Shown in pieces: positions 1-8,549 of a stretch of DNA of 64,000 nt. A program made the position numbers and the translations under genes. Each line of letters starts with the position of its first letter. Positions within the stretch are counted from its first letter, which is position 1. The stretch spans positions 62,001-126,000 of the forward strand of contig NZ_FTMS01000001.1 of NCBI RefSeq assembly GCF_900156105.1, given 5' to 3'. The notes beneath the pieces are model-generated. The model made no database searches, was not told the DNA's origin, and saw nothing but the letters and a program-made list of their open reading frames with translations. The DNA comes from Alkalispirochaeta americana. Lineage in GTDB: Bacteria > Spirochaetota > Spirochaetia > DSM-27196 > Alkalispirochaetaceae.

Positions 1-792
1 CGGTATTTCCAGGAGCGGTTTGGATTTTCGCAGGATTGTATTGTAAACGCCGGAAGTGGCGATAACCCCCAGTCCAAGGTGATGATCCGGGGAGATTTGC
101 TCTCTTTGGGAACCAGTTTCGTCTATATGGTCGATACAGGAACACCCCTGGTGGACCGCAGTGGCTACGCCAACAGTATGTACGACGGTCTGGGAAACCC
201 CTTCGTCTTTGCCTGCCGAACCAACGGGGCCATGGTCTGGGACCGGCTCAGAGGTATCTACGGAGCTGACCTTGCCCGGGCAGAGGCAGCTCTGGAGAAG
301 GTCCGGCCCGGGGCGGAAACGATAGTATGGCAACCCTACGCCGAAAGTTATCCCCAGGTTCCCCCGATCGATCTGGAAGAGGCCCGTTCGGGAGGGGGCG
401 ATTTTTCCCGCCTCTACAGCGGGATTGTCGATTCATCGCTGGTTCTGACCAGGCATTACGCAGGAACTTTCGAGGTGAGTCGGGAACCGCTGGCGCTCAC
501 GGGGGGGCCCTCGGCGAGCCTTGCCATCAGGCAACGGGTTGCTGCCATCTTCGAGCGTCCTGTGATCGTTCTGGAGAGTTCCGGGGCTGCCCTGGGGAGC
601 GCCCTGGCAGCATGGCAGACCCTGTGCAACGCCCGGGGGCACAAAGCTGAACTGGATCGTCTGCGGCAGGACCTGGTTCCTTCGGGAGAGATGGTCTATC
701 CCGATTCAACCATGGCCTCGGCCTACCGGGAGCTGGCCTCGCGACTGATCAGGCGCGCCCCTTTCGCGAGCTCTCCGTCAGCGTCTGGATAA
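1..792 (+). CDS. FGGY-family carbohydrate kinase, C-terminal part (5' end outside window)
   Basis: The frame is open from base 1, so the N-terminal half is missing; 263 codons and the stop are visible. FGGY kinases phosphorylate sugars such as xylulose, ribulose or glycerol with ATP. The family is recognised by the NAGSGDN segment, the phosphate-binding LSLGTSFVYM segment near residue 35, and the C-terminal LTGGPSAS...RQRVAAIFERPV...GAALGSALAAW pattern, which matches the adenosine-binding end of xylulokinase-like proteins. The substrate cannot be told from this half. The last 44 bases overlap the 3' end of the convergent antiporter gene. An apparent internal start at 79 is not the real one, because the upstream codons already encode family sequence. 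Confidence 0.85.
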   Translation, partial: RYFQERFGFSQDCIVNAGSGDNPQSKVMIRGDLLSLGTSFVYMVDTGTPLVDRSGYANSMYDGLGNPFVFACRTNGAMVWDRLRGIYGADLARAEAALEKVRPGAETIVWQPYAESYPQVPPIDLEEARSGGGDFSRLYSGIVDSSLVLTRHYAGTFEVSREPLALTGGPSASLAIRQRVAAIFERPVIVLESSGAALGSALAAWQTLCNARGHKAELDRLRQDLVPSGEMVYPDSTMASAYRELASRLIRRAPFASSPSASG

Positions 793-2824
793 CCTCACCG
801 GCGCTGCGTGAGGCCAGAAGCTTTTCCCGGGCCTCTGCCTTGTGGAGTGCCCCGGATATTGCTGCCAGGACCTGCAGATGGGGACTCGCCTCGTGATCGG
901 GGCTCACCAGGAGAAAAAAGATCGTGCTGGGCTTCCCGTCCAGGGCCTGAAAGTCCACCCCCTCCGGGGCCAGCCCCAGGGCAAGACGAAGCCGGGAGGT
1001 GCCACCGGTCCGGGCATGGGGGATAGCAACCCCCTCCTGCATGCCGGTGCTCATGACAGATTCCCGGGAAAACACGTCTTTTTCGGCGATCCTTCTGTCA
1101 TCCAGGGGATGTTCCCGTTCCATAATATCCAGTAACTCCCGGATGATCCCGTCCTTGGTGGTCGCCGTGAGGCTCAGGGAGATCGCCGGAATCGCAAGGT
1201 ACCGGTTCCAGTCAAAGGTCATGCGTGATATCTCCTCCACCCGGTTTGCCTGCAATTCCGGGGGCGCGGAAAAGTTTTTGAGCCTGGTCACAGTATACTG
1301 CAGATTCACGATGGATTCGTAGACCAGGTTATTGATAAAGGTAACGTCCTTCTTCTGGCTGGTGAAGTGAATCCCCCGGGAGACAGCCTGAAGGACGATG
1401 AAGACCGAGTCCTTGCGGATCTGGTACATCTGCTCGCGGTGGTTTCCCAGGTGAATGAAAAAGCCTTCGTTCCCCAGGGCCGTGAGAACTTCCGAGGTCA
1501 GCATGGTGCTGATCCGGTTGGAGCCAAAGTCAAAACGGGTTATCACCGAATCGTCCCGGGGTGCCTCGAAGGTGGTTCCCCGGGCGGGGTGTTTCAGGGC
1601 TTTTTCCAGGAGCGGAGGCGCCGCAATGGTGGAGACCAGGGTCATGAGCACGGCCACGCCGAAAAGCTCTTGCGAGAGAATGCCACTGCCGATCCCGATA
1701 CCGGCGATGATCAGGACCACCTCTCCCCGGGGGACCATGCCCAGACCGATCCGGAGGCTTCCCAGGTTGGTAAAGCCCAGCAGTCGTGCCGGAAGGGCGC
1801 TGCCCAGAAGTTTTCCTGCCACGCCCCCTGCCAGAGCGTAGACCAGGCCAAAGCCGATTACCTGGGGTGACGAGAAGGCCCGGAGATCCACGAGCATTCC
1901 CATGACCACAAAAAAGATGGGAACAAAAAATCTCTGGAGGGGTTCCATCTGCTCCTGGAGCAGATAATTGATATCGGTGTTGGAGAGGGAAAGGCCCATC
2001 ACGTAGGCCCCGATAATCATGGCCAGCCCGGCGGCTTCGAAAATCCCCGCCAGAAGAAGGGCGAGGCCGAAAGCAAGAACAGCAATCTGGCTGGGAGCCT
2101 TCACCAGCTTGAGGATGCGGCTGATCTGACGGGCCATGAGAAGCCCCGCCAGGGTGAAGCCGATCCACATCCCAAAGGCCTGGAGGGCGATGGTGGAGAC
2201 GGTTTTCCATTGAAAGGCCTCTGCCCCCGGGGCGGCGAGAACTCCGGCCAGTCCCACGATGACTGCCACCAGAATGATTCCCAGGACGTCGTCGATAACG
2301 GCAGCAGCCAGGATGGTGACCCCCTCGGGAGAGTCAAGCTTCCGGTGCTCCGAAAGAACCCGGGCGGTGATCCCCACCGAAGTGGGAACGCAGAGAAGCC
2401 CCAGAAATAGCGCCTGCGGAGAGAGCCAGGCTCCTCCCAGCCAGATTGCTGTCAGGGCATAGCCCGCACCAAAGGCGATCATCATCCCCCCCAGCCCCAC
2501 CAGAGAGCCTTTCAGGGCGAAGCGAAGGAACATCTTGATATCCGTCTCGAGGCCGCTGAGAAAGAGCAGGATAATCGAGGCTATTGTGGCGAGGCCGTAG
2601 AGCTCGGGCGATACCGGTATCTCTCCAGGATGAAGAGGAAAGAGCCCCCGGGGCAGCAAGGGAAGCGGGAGTGATCCCAGCAGGTAGGGGCCAAGGAGAA
2701 CTCCTGCCCCGATCTCTCCCATCACACCAGGAAGATTGTATCGGCGGGCCAGGTGTCCTGCTCCATGGGCAGCAAAAAGAATAAGGGCAAGTTCCACCAC
2801 CAGGTAGGTCATTCGGTGTGTCAT
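749..2824 (-). CDS. CPA2-type cation:proton antiporter fused to a PTS EIIA domain
   Basis: The first ~400 of 691 residues form about 12 hydrophobic segments typical of KefB/NhaP-like monovalent cation/proton antiporters, including ARRYNLPGVMGEIGAGVLLG near the N terminus, and should sit in the inner membrane. A linker of ~120 residues follows, then a cytoplasmic domain (about 540-691) of the fructose/nitrogen-type PTS EIIA fold, with the phosphorylatable histidine in GVAIPHART (about His603). No RCK/TrkA-N domain is seen, so the EIIA module replaces the usual nucleotide-binding gate. Inference: transport is tuned by phosphotransferase status. The start at 2824 lacks a strong ribosome-binding site; a second ATG lies four codons later. 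An 18-bp AT-rich repeat lies directly upstream. Confidence 0.9.
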   Translation of the reverse strand: MTHRMTYLVVELALILFAAHGAGHLARRYNLPGVMGEIGAGVLLGPYLLGSLPLPLLPRGLFPLHPGEIPVSPELYGLATIASIILLFLSGLETDIKMFLRFALKGSLVGLGGMMIAFGAGYALTAIWLGGAWLSPQALFLGLLCVPTSVGITARVLSEHRKLDSPEGVTILAAAVIDDVLGIILVAVIVGLAGVLAAPGAEAFQWKTVSTIALQAFGMWIGFTLAGLLMARQISRILKLVKAPSQIAVLAFGLALLLAGIFEAAGLAMIIGAYVMGLSLSNTDINYLLQEQMEPLQRFFVPIFFVVMGMLVDLRAFSSPQVIGFGLVYALAGGVAGKLLGSALPARLLGFTNLGSLRIGLGMVPRGEVVLIIAGIGIGSGILSQELFGVAVLMTLVSTIAAPPLLEKALKHPARGTTFEAPRDDSVITRFDFGSNRISTMLTSEVLTALGNEGFFIHLGNHREQMYQIRKDSVFIVLQAVSRGIHFTSQKKDVTFINNLVYESIVNLQYTVTRLKNFSAPPELQANRVEEISRMTFDWNRYLAIPAISLSLTATTKDGIIRELLDIMEREHPLDDRRIAEKDVFSRESVMSTGMQEGVAIPHARTGGTSRLRLALGLAPEGVDFQALDGKPSTIFFLLVSPDHEASPHLQVLAAISGALHKAEAREKLLASRSAGEVIQTLTESSRKGRA

Positions 2825-2861
2825 AAGGCGAATGATACTTCTCTTTCGTGTTTCAGAGAAG

Positions 2862-2919
2862 ATTCAGATTTGAGAAAAGATTTTTATTTGAGAAAAAATT
2901 CTGATTTGAGAAAAGATTC
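2862..2919. repeat. 18-bp AT-rich tandem repeat, about 3 copies
   Basis: Three units start at 2862, 2880 and 2898, each an imperfect copy of ATTnnnATTTGAGAAAAn, followed by a partial fourth. The array is much richer in A+T than its surroundings and lies 38 bp upstream of the antiporter start, where its promoter would be expected. A short minus-strand frame across it (2864-3109) only reflects the repeat and is not annotated. The role, whether binding sites, curved promoter DNA or slippage tract, is not known. Confidence 0.85.
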
Positions 2920-3002
2920 GGGAGACGGGATGGCTTCCGGGAGAAGAATTTCTTGTTTTTGAAAATCTCCGGCCTTTCTTCGGATGCCCTGTGCCCTGTG
3001 CC

Positions 3003-3827
3003 TTATGGCGGGAGGATTCCGGGGGATTGGTCGAGGTAGTTTTCTGCGATCTGCCGGATCTCGCCGCTGGCGCGCATTTCTTCAAGAATGGATCCAAAGG
3101 TGGAAACAAAGTCCTCCTTGAAGACGTACCGGTCTCCTCCTTCCCTGGTGATTCCCAGGTGACCTGCTTCGGAGCCCAGAAGGGGACCTTCCCGAAATTC
3201 GGGCAAAGGAATACCGCAGGCTTCTATCTCTGCGATTGCGGCTTGTATTGACAGGCGGTCGTTGGCGTAGCCGTCAATTCGTTGCTGTGCAAGTTTCAGT
3301 ATACCCGATCTGGTATTGCGCGATTGATCGATAGTGAATATCCCCCGGTCTCTCCAGGGCTCCAGGGCCATGAAACCATCGTTGGTGCCCAGGACTGTTC
3401 CCCGGAAATCCTCGGGCCAGGAAGAGTCTCGGGTGAAGAGGCTCTCTGCCCGGACGAGGAGTATCAGTTCTTCATCAAGCATTTTCAGGGAATAATCCAT
3501 AAAGGGGCGTTCCCGGGGGCGCTCGTAGGGAGGGAATAGGGCAAAGCCCTCACCGGTTTCCATGTAGAGCACACCGCGCCTCCAGGGAACTGGCTCAATT
3601 GTAATCACATAGGAGGGCATCCTCTCCGTTACAGCCCGCACGATCTCTGTGTATATTCCCCGGGGCTGTCCCTTTTCACTGTACGAATAGGGGGGATACC
3701 CATCATCGCAATAGATCGTTACCTCCCAGGGCGGACCACCCCCGGGTGCGCTTTCTCCAGGCTGACCCGGGAGAAAGGGGGGCGTGAGGAGGAGAACCAT
3801 ACAACAAGCGATACCTCGTGGGATCAC
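3003..3827 (-). CDS. Family-3 periplasmic solute-binding protein (orphan)
   Basis: A protein of 274 residues with a hydrophobic N-terminal export signal (about 1-25) and the pattern of family-3 (amino-acid type, COG0834-like) binding proteins: YCDDGYPPYSYSEKGQPRGIYTEIV in lobe 1 and the PWRRGVLYMETGEG turn, shared with its neighbours. It should bind a small polar ligand in the periplasm. No permease or ATPase gene is adjacent, so a sensing role is as likely as transport. The start used is a GTG; an ATG a few codons later would give a shorter signal peptide. It is the second gene of a minus-strand pair with the related gene at 3884-4654, 56 bp apart. The ligand is unknown. Confidence 0.85.
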   Translation of the reverse strand: MIPRGIACCMVLLLTPPFLPGQPGESAPGGGPPWEVTIYCDDGYPPYSYSEKGQPRGIYTEIVRAVTERMPSYVITIEPVPWRRGVLYMETGEGFALFPPYERPRERPFMDYSLKMLDEELILLVRAESLFTRDSSWPEDFRGTVLGTNDGFMALEPWRDRGIFTIDQSRNTRSGILKLAQQRIDGYANDRLSIQAAIAEIEACGIPLPEFREGPLLGSEAGHLGITREGGDRYVFKEDFVSTFGSILEEMRASGEIRQIAENYLDQSPGILPP

Positions 3828-3883
3828 AAGAGACTCTCTCTTTCTTCCCTGCCTCTCCCGCAGGCCCGGTTCTTCGGGATGCT

Positions 3884-4654
3884 CTATTGATAGTTCCTCA
3901 TGATGTTATCAATGGTGCCGTCGCGTTTCATTTCATTTATCACCGTAACAAAGGTTGCGGTGAAATCTCGCCTGAAGGGAAACGCAGCGTCCGCAGTATT
4001 GGCGATTCCCAAATAGCCCTGCTCTGTGCTTATGAGTAAAATCTTTTGCAGGGATTCCAGGGGTCCCCGTAAGGAGCGATCACTCTCCCGCAGCTGACTG
4101 GCGGACCAGCGGATGGAGTTCGGGTCGTTGATAAAGTAGTCGATGCGGCCAGCCACCAGTTTTCGCAGATTGACTTCATTGTTCTCTGCCTCATCGAGGA
4201 TGATACCATAGTCATCCCGGGCTTTTTCTCTGTCCGGTACGGAGAATCCTGCGTTTATACCAACCCGTTTTCCCGCAAAGTCTTCGGGCCAGCGGGTTCC
4301 GGTATCCGGGCTCAGTGCAAACAGGGCATACCCTTCGTCGAGTATCGCAACGGGATAGTCCATGTACGGTCGGTCCTCCGGTCTGTAATACGGAGGTAGC
4401 AGACCAAAAGCCCGTCCTGCTTCCACGAGCTGAAGTCCTCTTCTCCAGGGAACCCCGGTTAACCGGAGGGTGTATCGATCCATGCGGTCGATGGCCTCCC
4501 TGATAACGTCGATGTAGATCCCCTTTGCCTCTCCGCCCGCAGCTTCCCAGGTGTATGGCGCATAGTCGTCGTCATAGAGGATTTCCACCTCCTGAGCCCC
4601 TGCCAGGGAAATCATGAACCCTGCACAGATCAATCCACAGGTCAGTATCTTCAT
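3884..4654 (-). CDS. Family-3 periplasmic solute-binding protein (orphan)
   Basis: A paralogue of the 3003-3827 gene. The preferred start gives 256 residues beginning MKILTCGL, with a GGAGGG ribosome-binding site 7 bases upstream; a start seven codons earlier would put that site inside the coding sequence. A signal peptide ends near SLAGAQ, then the binding domain follows with LYDDDYAPYTWEAAGG and GVPWRRGLQLVEAG. The conserved Trp-x-Arg turn is shared with the other family-3 proteins in the island. It is transcribed away from another paralogue at 4944. No membrane transport partner is present nearby. The ligand is unknown. Confidence 0.85.
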   Translation of the reverse strand: MKILTCGLICAGFMISLAGAQEVEILYDDDYAPYTWEAAGGEAKGIYIDVIREAIDRMDRYTLRLTGVPWRRGLQLVEAGRAFGLLPPYYRPEDRPYMDYPVAILDEGYALFALSPDTGTRWPEDFAGKRVGINAGFSVPDREKARDDYGIILDEAENNEVNLRKLVAGRIDYFINDPNSIRWSASQLRESDRSLRGPLESLQKILLISTEQGYLGIANTADAAFPFRRDFTATFVTVINEMKRDGTIDNIMRNYQ

Positions 4655-4943
4655 TGTAAGGCCCTCCTCCATCACGTGCTAAGACATAATGAAATTCTCG
4701 TTCATTGGGGTGTGGGTGTGCAAACCTGGTTTCCCAGGGATTTAGAGCCCGATGTTCGATCGCTTTGCATACGATTTGCTCATGCATTATGGTTTTTGCA
4801 TCAGGCCTAGAGCCTGAAGGGGGATTCGCGCATTCTGTTCCCTCTGATTTTGATAGGCAGGTGGTTGGCCGGTTTTTTATGAATTTTGTGGTAAACTATC
4901 GAATTCAGGAAAAGGCAGCAAAGAATGCGAAAGGAGCCCGACG

Positions 4944-5666
4944 ATGATGAAGAAAGCTATCTTGTTGATGATTGCATTGATTGTGATAACAGGAGTTGCC
5001 CATGCCCGGCGGGGGGTCACCGTGGCCAGCGGAGACTGGGCACCCTACCAGGGAGATACCCTTCCCGGCGGGGGGCCTGCCGGGGTGATCGTGGCCGAAG
5101 CCTTTGCCTCCCAGGGGTGGGAGGTGACCTTCGAGTACCTTCCCTGGGCACGGGGATTAACCCTGGCGCAGCAGGCCCGGAACGATGGAACCTTCCTCTA
5201 CGGCTACAGCGAGGAGCGGGACGAGACCTTCCTCTACAGCGATCCCATCATTACCCTGGATACGGTTATCTTCTACCGGAAGGATCGGCCCATAGATTGG
5301 ACCACCCCGGAAGATCTGAAGCGCTACACCCTGGGGGCTGTGCTGGAATACAACTACGGCTTCATCCGCGAGAGCGACGGCTTCACACTGGACAGAATCT
5401 CTGACCCGGTGGGCAACTTCCGCAAGCTTGCCGGCGGACGGGTCGACGGGGTTCTGGAAGAGCTCCTGGTGGGGTGGGATCTGGCAGAACGGGCAGGTGT
5501 GGCCGACAGAATCGCCTATCATCCCAAAGCGATCGATTCGGAACCTTTCCACTTCATTGTCTCCCGAAGCCATCCCGATGCAGAGCGGATCATCAGCACC
5601 TTTAATGAAGGTCTTTCTGCGCTTCGTGCCTCGGGACGACTTGAAGAGGTGCTTTCCAGGAATTAG
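4944..5666 (+). CDS. Family-3 periplasmic solute-binding protein (orphan)
   Basis: A protein of 240 residues with a signal peptide (MMKKAILLMIALIVITGVAHA) and a compact family-3 binding domain: VASGDWAPYQGDTLPGGG, then YLPWARGLTLAQQAR and YSDPIITLDTVIFYRK. An AAAGGAG ribosome-binding site precedes the two tandem ATGs. It lies between a divergent paralogue and the chemoreceptor at 5757, 90 bp downstream on the same strand, which suggests a shared transcript and ligand presentation to the receptor; that link is inference. A GC-rich hairpin around 5675-5700 follows the stop but has no T-tract. Confidence 0.86.
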   Translation: MMKKAILLMIALIVITGVAHARRGVTVASGDWAPYQGDTLPGGGPAGVIVAEAFASQGWEVTFEYLPWARGLTLAQQARNDGTFLYGYSEERDETFLYSDPIITLDTVIFYRKDRPIDWTTPEDLKRYTLGAVLEYNYGFIRESDGFTLDRISDPVGNFRKLAGGRVDGVLEELLVGWDLAERAGVADRIAYHPKAIDSEPFHFIVSRSHPDAERIISTFNEGLSALRASGRLEEVLSRN

Positions 5667-5756
5667 AATCAATATGACGGGCCCCGGGCGTGGGCCGTCC
5701 GGGGTGGCAGGGGCCGGGAAAAGCGGCTCTAATTGGTGATACAACGGGGGATATGG

Positions 5757-7529
5757 ATGAAGAACGGGAGAAGCGGATCGCTGCTGAGAAAGATCGTCCT
5801 GGTTCAGGTGGCCTGTGTTTTTTTGATCATGGCCGCCGTGGGGTTCCGGGACTATCGCGTGCGGGCCGTACAAACTCGCCGGCAGATGGAAGAGAACGCA
5901 GGGTACGTTGTGGAGCGAGCGGCCAACAGTCTGGGGCCGCACATGTGGAACTACGCTCACGACGCAGCCGCTGTGCAGCTTGCTGCCGAGCTGGGTGCCT
6001 GGGACGTCCTGGGTTTTGTGGTGAACGAGGGCGATTCCCTCTGGCTGGCCGTCGCCCAGGACGGGGCAGGCGAATTGATCCGCCTCGAAGCAGAGCAGGA
6101 TATAGCCGCCCTCCAGGGCCGGGCCTCCCTGGAGAGGGTGAGTGCGGTCCATCATAACGAGCAGGAGCTGGGGTCTGTGCAGGCCCTCTTCACTGATGAG
6201 CCCCTGCGGGCGGAACTCGCGGGGCAGCGGCGGCGCGCGATCCTGAATACCCTGATGATCGGTTTCGTCTTGTCGGTCTCTCTCAGCCTCGCCTTGAGAA
6301 GCATGGTGGTCAAACCCCTTCGGAGCATTGTCTTTCGGCTTCGGGACATCGCCGAAGGTGAGGCCGATTTGACGCAGCAGTTGATGATCCGCAGCAAGGA
6401 CGAGGTCGGGGAGTTTGCCTCGCTCTTCAACCGCTTTGTTGAGACCATCCGTGAACTGGCGGCCAGTATCAAGTTTTCGGTCAACCAGACCGCTGCCACA
6501 TCAAGCCAGGTGGAGGAGCAGTCCCGCCTGGCCTACGGGGCAACCGAGAATATATCTTCCGGAGTCGGAGAGATCCAGAACTCCTTCGAGGGGCTCAGCG
6601 GCAATATCGACGAGGCCACTGCTGCGGTGGAGCAGATTCTCGGGAATATCCACGAGCTGCGCAACACCATACAAAGCGAGACGGCGGCGGTCACCGAGTC
6701 TTCGGCATCGATTGAAGAGCTTCTCTCGTCCATCAGGACCATCTCCTCCAGTACCGACCGCAAGGCGGAATTGGCCAAGGTTGTCCAGAGCCGCACCGAC
6801 GAGGGGGACGGGCGTATCAGCGACACCACGGCCGTGGTTCAGGAAATTGGTGCCGATGTTGGCCAAATGACTGAAATTGTCGATGTGATCAACAATATTA
6901 CGGCCCAAACCAACCTGCTCGCCATGAACGCGGCGATCGAGGCGGCCCACGCGGGTGAGAGCGGTCGGGGCTTTGCCGTTGTTGCCGAGGAGATTCGCAA
7001 GCTCGCCGAATCGACCAGCGAAAACTCCAAAGTGATAACCGAGACGTTGCGCAAGGTGGTGGAGCGTATCCGCCGGCTGGAGGAGACGTCGGAGCACACC
7101 GCCGAGGTCTTTCAGGAAATCCGCTCGGGCGTCCAGGAGGTCTTCCTCTCTTTCAGTGAGATATCTTCGGCCATGTCCGAGATGAAGGACGGCACCGACA
7201 GCATTAACGAGGCCATGGTGTTGTTAAACAACATGAGCCATCAGGTCCAGGGTGGAGCCGATGAGATGCAACGCGGTGCCGAGACGATCAATGCATCGAT
7301 GCAAAAGATCAGTTCCGTCAGCGGTGACGTGGGAGATCGCATCGCCACGGTGAAAGGCGAGAGTCAGTCCATATTTGGTGCCATGGAGTCGATCCTGTCG
7401 CTGGTAGACGATAACCAGAAGCGGGTTCGCCTTCTCAAGGATGAGACCGCCCGATTCAAGACCGATTCTGATTCCGGGGCATCTGATTCCGGGGCAGAAG
7501 GAGAAGAAGGGCAGGGCTCGAAGCAATAA
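5757..7529 (+). CDS. Methyl-accepting chemotaxis protein
   Basis: A chemoreceptor of 590 residues. Transmembrane segment 1 is at about 10-28, a periplasmic region of ~135 residues follows, transmembrane segment 2 is at about 165-185, then a HAMP domain ([23 protein letters not shown]) and a long coiled-coil signalling domain. The kinase-contact hairpin tip is clear: [20 protein letters not shown], then [20 protein letters not shown]. The ATG at 5757 has CGGGGG upstream; earlier TTG and GTG codons (5733, 5736) would add nine residues without a better ribosome-binding site. No C-terminal CheR-tethering pentapeptide is seen; the tail is Ser/Glu/Gly-rich. It lies inside the binding-protein cluster, so one of those proteins may be its ligand carrier. 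Confidence 0.93.
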   Translation: MKNGRSGSLLRKIVLVQVACVFLIMAAVGFRDYRVRAVQTRRQMEENAGYVVERAANSLGPHMWNYAHDAAAVQLAAELGAWDVLGFVVNEGDSLWLAVAQDGAGELIRLEAEQDIAALQGRASLERVSAVHHNEQELGSVQALFTDEPLRAELAGQRRRAILNTLMIGFVLSVSLSLALRSMVVKPLRSIVFRLRDIAEGEADLTQQLMIRSKDEVGEFASLFNRFVETIRELAASIKFSVNQTAATSSQVEEQSRLAYGATENISSGVGEIQNSFEGLSGNIDEATAAVEQILGNIHELRNTIQSETAAVTESSASIEELLSSIRTISSSTDRKAELAKVVQSRTDEGDGRISDTTAVVQEIGADVGQMTEIVDVINNITAQTNLLAMNAAIEAAHAGESGRGFAVVAEEIRKLAESTSENSKVITETLRKVVERIRRLEETSEHTAEVFQEIRSGVQEVFLSFSEISSAMSEMKDGTDSINEAMVLLNNMSHQVQGGADEMQRGAETINASMQKISSVSGDVGDRIATVKGESQSIFGAMESILSLVDDNQKRVRLLKDETARFKTDSDSGASDSGAEGEEGQGSKQ

Positions 7530-7540
7530 CGGCAGGTGAT

Positions 7541-7574
7541 CCGGACTGTGGATACCAACGTGCCCACAGTCCGG
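7541..7574. terminator. Hairpin between convergent genes
   Basis: A perfect 10-bp inverted repeat (CCGGACTGTG / CACAGTCCGG) with a 14-base loop lies 12 bp after the chemoreceptor stop and before the convergent binding-protein gene. There is no strong T-tract on either side, so termination is likely but not certain. Confidence 0.55.
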
Positions 7575-7611
7575 CTTGCCGCCACCGTTCCGGCCCCTCC
7601 GGGAAGGATCT

Positions 7612-8346
7612 TTACCGAGGGGCGTATTTTCTGATTATTGCGTCGTACCTTCCGTTGGCCCTGATCTCTGCCAGGCCCTCGTTGAAATCCCGCATATGCT
7701 GCTCGTTGACAAAGGCAACCCGGTAGGGAGTTTCGGGGAACACGGCAAACTCCTCTGTGGCAACGCCGGTATCCACACCCGTTTCGGGGTCGTGAATGAA
7801 GTGCTGGAGTATCCTGGATTCACCCACGGCCACGTCGACCCTGTCTCCAAAAAGCATCCGGATCTGGACTCGCTGGTCGGCAACCTCGGAATATCCCGGG
7901 CTGTTGCGGGCCGCCGATGCGAAGTCGGAACCCAGGACGATCGTGGCCCGCTGGAAGGAAACCATCCGCAGGTTGCCCAGGTCCGATATACTGCTGACAT
8001 CAAGGTTTCTGTTCCGCAGTCCCACGGCAACGTTGTTAAACACCAGATAGACGTCGGAGAGGTGCCGCCCCGTGTCGTGGGCCTCCAGGATTCTTGCCCC
8101 AGCCTGGGTGTTGCCCTGACGGACAGTCTCGATAACGCGGGCAAGCGGAAACAGTTGTGGCCGCAGGGTGTGCCCCCTGGCTGCCAGGGCTTCCTTGATG
8201 ATCTCGTACTCCAGCCCGCTCAGGGAGCCGTCGCTGGCTTCCATTACATAGGGAGGAACGGGAGCAAAGCCCATTGTTATCTCCGCAGCCGATACCGCAC
8301 CCGCCCAGAAAGCGACAAGAACAGCGAAACATGCAATCTTTTTCAT
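7612..8346 (-). CDS. Family-3 periplasmic solute-binding protein (orphan)
   Basis: Using the ATG at 8346, which has an AGGAG site eight bases upstream, the product is 244 residues: a signal peptide MKKIACFAVLVAFWAGAVSA, then a family-3 binding domain (TMGFAPVPPYVMEASDG, GLEYEIIKEAL, LFPLARVIETVRQG). Upstream in-frame ATGs at 8421 and 8376 would place a charged stretch before the signal peptide and are disfavoured. It diverges more from the other paralogues: the Trp of the PW-x-R turn is replaced by Leu. It has its own promoter with an overlapping dyad (8401-8438), so it is probably regulated separately. No transporter partner is nearby. Confidence 0.87.
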   Translation of the reverse strand: MKKIACFAVLVAFWAGAVSAAEITMGFAPVPPYVMEASDGSLSGLEYEIIKEALAARGHTLRPQLFPLARVIETVRQGNTQAGARILEAHDTGRHLSDVYLVFNNVAVGLRNRNLDVSSISDLGNLRMVSFQRATIVLGSDFASAARNSPGYSEVADQRVQIRMLFGDRVDVAVGESRILQHFIHDPETGVDTGVATEEFAVFPETPYRVAFVNEQHMRDFNEGLAEIRANGRYDAIIRKYAPR

Positions 8347-8400
8347 GGAATCTCCTTTTTTTTGTGACTCAATCTCCATTGAACCGTTACGCCTGAGGAA

Positions 8401-8438
8401 ATTGTATTTTGATTTTCCCAAAAGTCAAGTAATACAAT
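8401..8438 (-). promoter_or_regulatory. Sigma-70-type promoter framed by an 8-bp dyad
   Basis: On the minus strand, TTGACT, 16 bases, TACAAT (plus-strand 8428 down to 8401) form a good -35/-10 pair about 48 bases upstream of the 8346 start. The -10 lies in one arm of a perfect inverted repeat (ATTGTATT at 8401-8408 and AATACAAT at 8431-8438, offset 30 bp, near three helical turns). This geometry would suit a dimeric repressor or a pair of sites; the regulator is unknown. Confidence 0.6.
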
Positions 8439-8549
8439 GGAATGATTTTTTTGGAGTATTGATAATTCAGTCTCTGATTGACCGGGTTTTTGAAGCACTT
8501 TTTTCCAGATCTGCCGGATTCAGGTGCATCATGAGCTATACTCATTCCC

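Noticed and set aside
2864-3109. Minus-strand 81-codon frame with repeated RIFSQI
   Set aside because: It is only the translation of the 18-bp DNA repeat and lacks a ribosome-binding site.
3003-5666. Binding proteins as parts of amino-acid ABC importers
   Set aside because: No permease or ATPase gene is adjacent to any of them.
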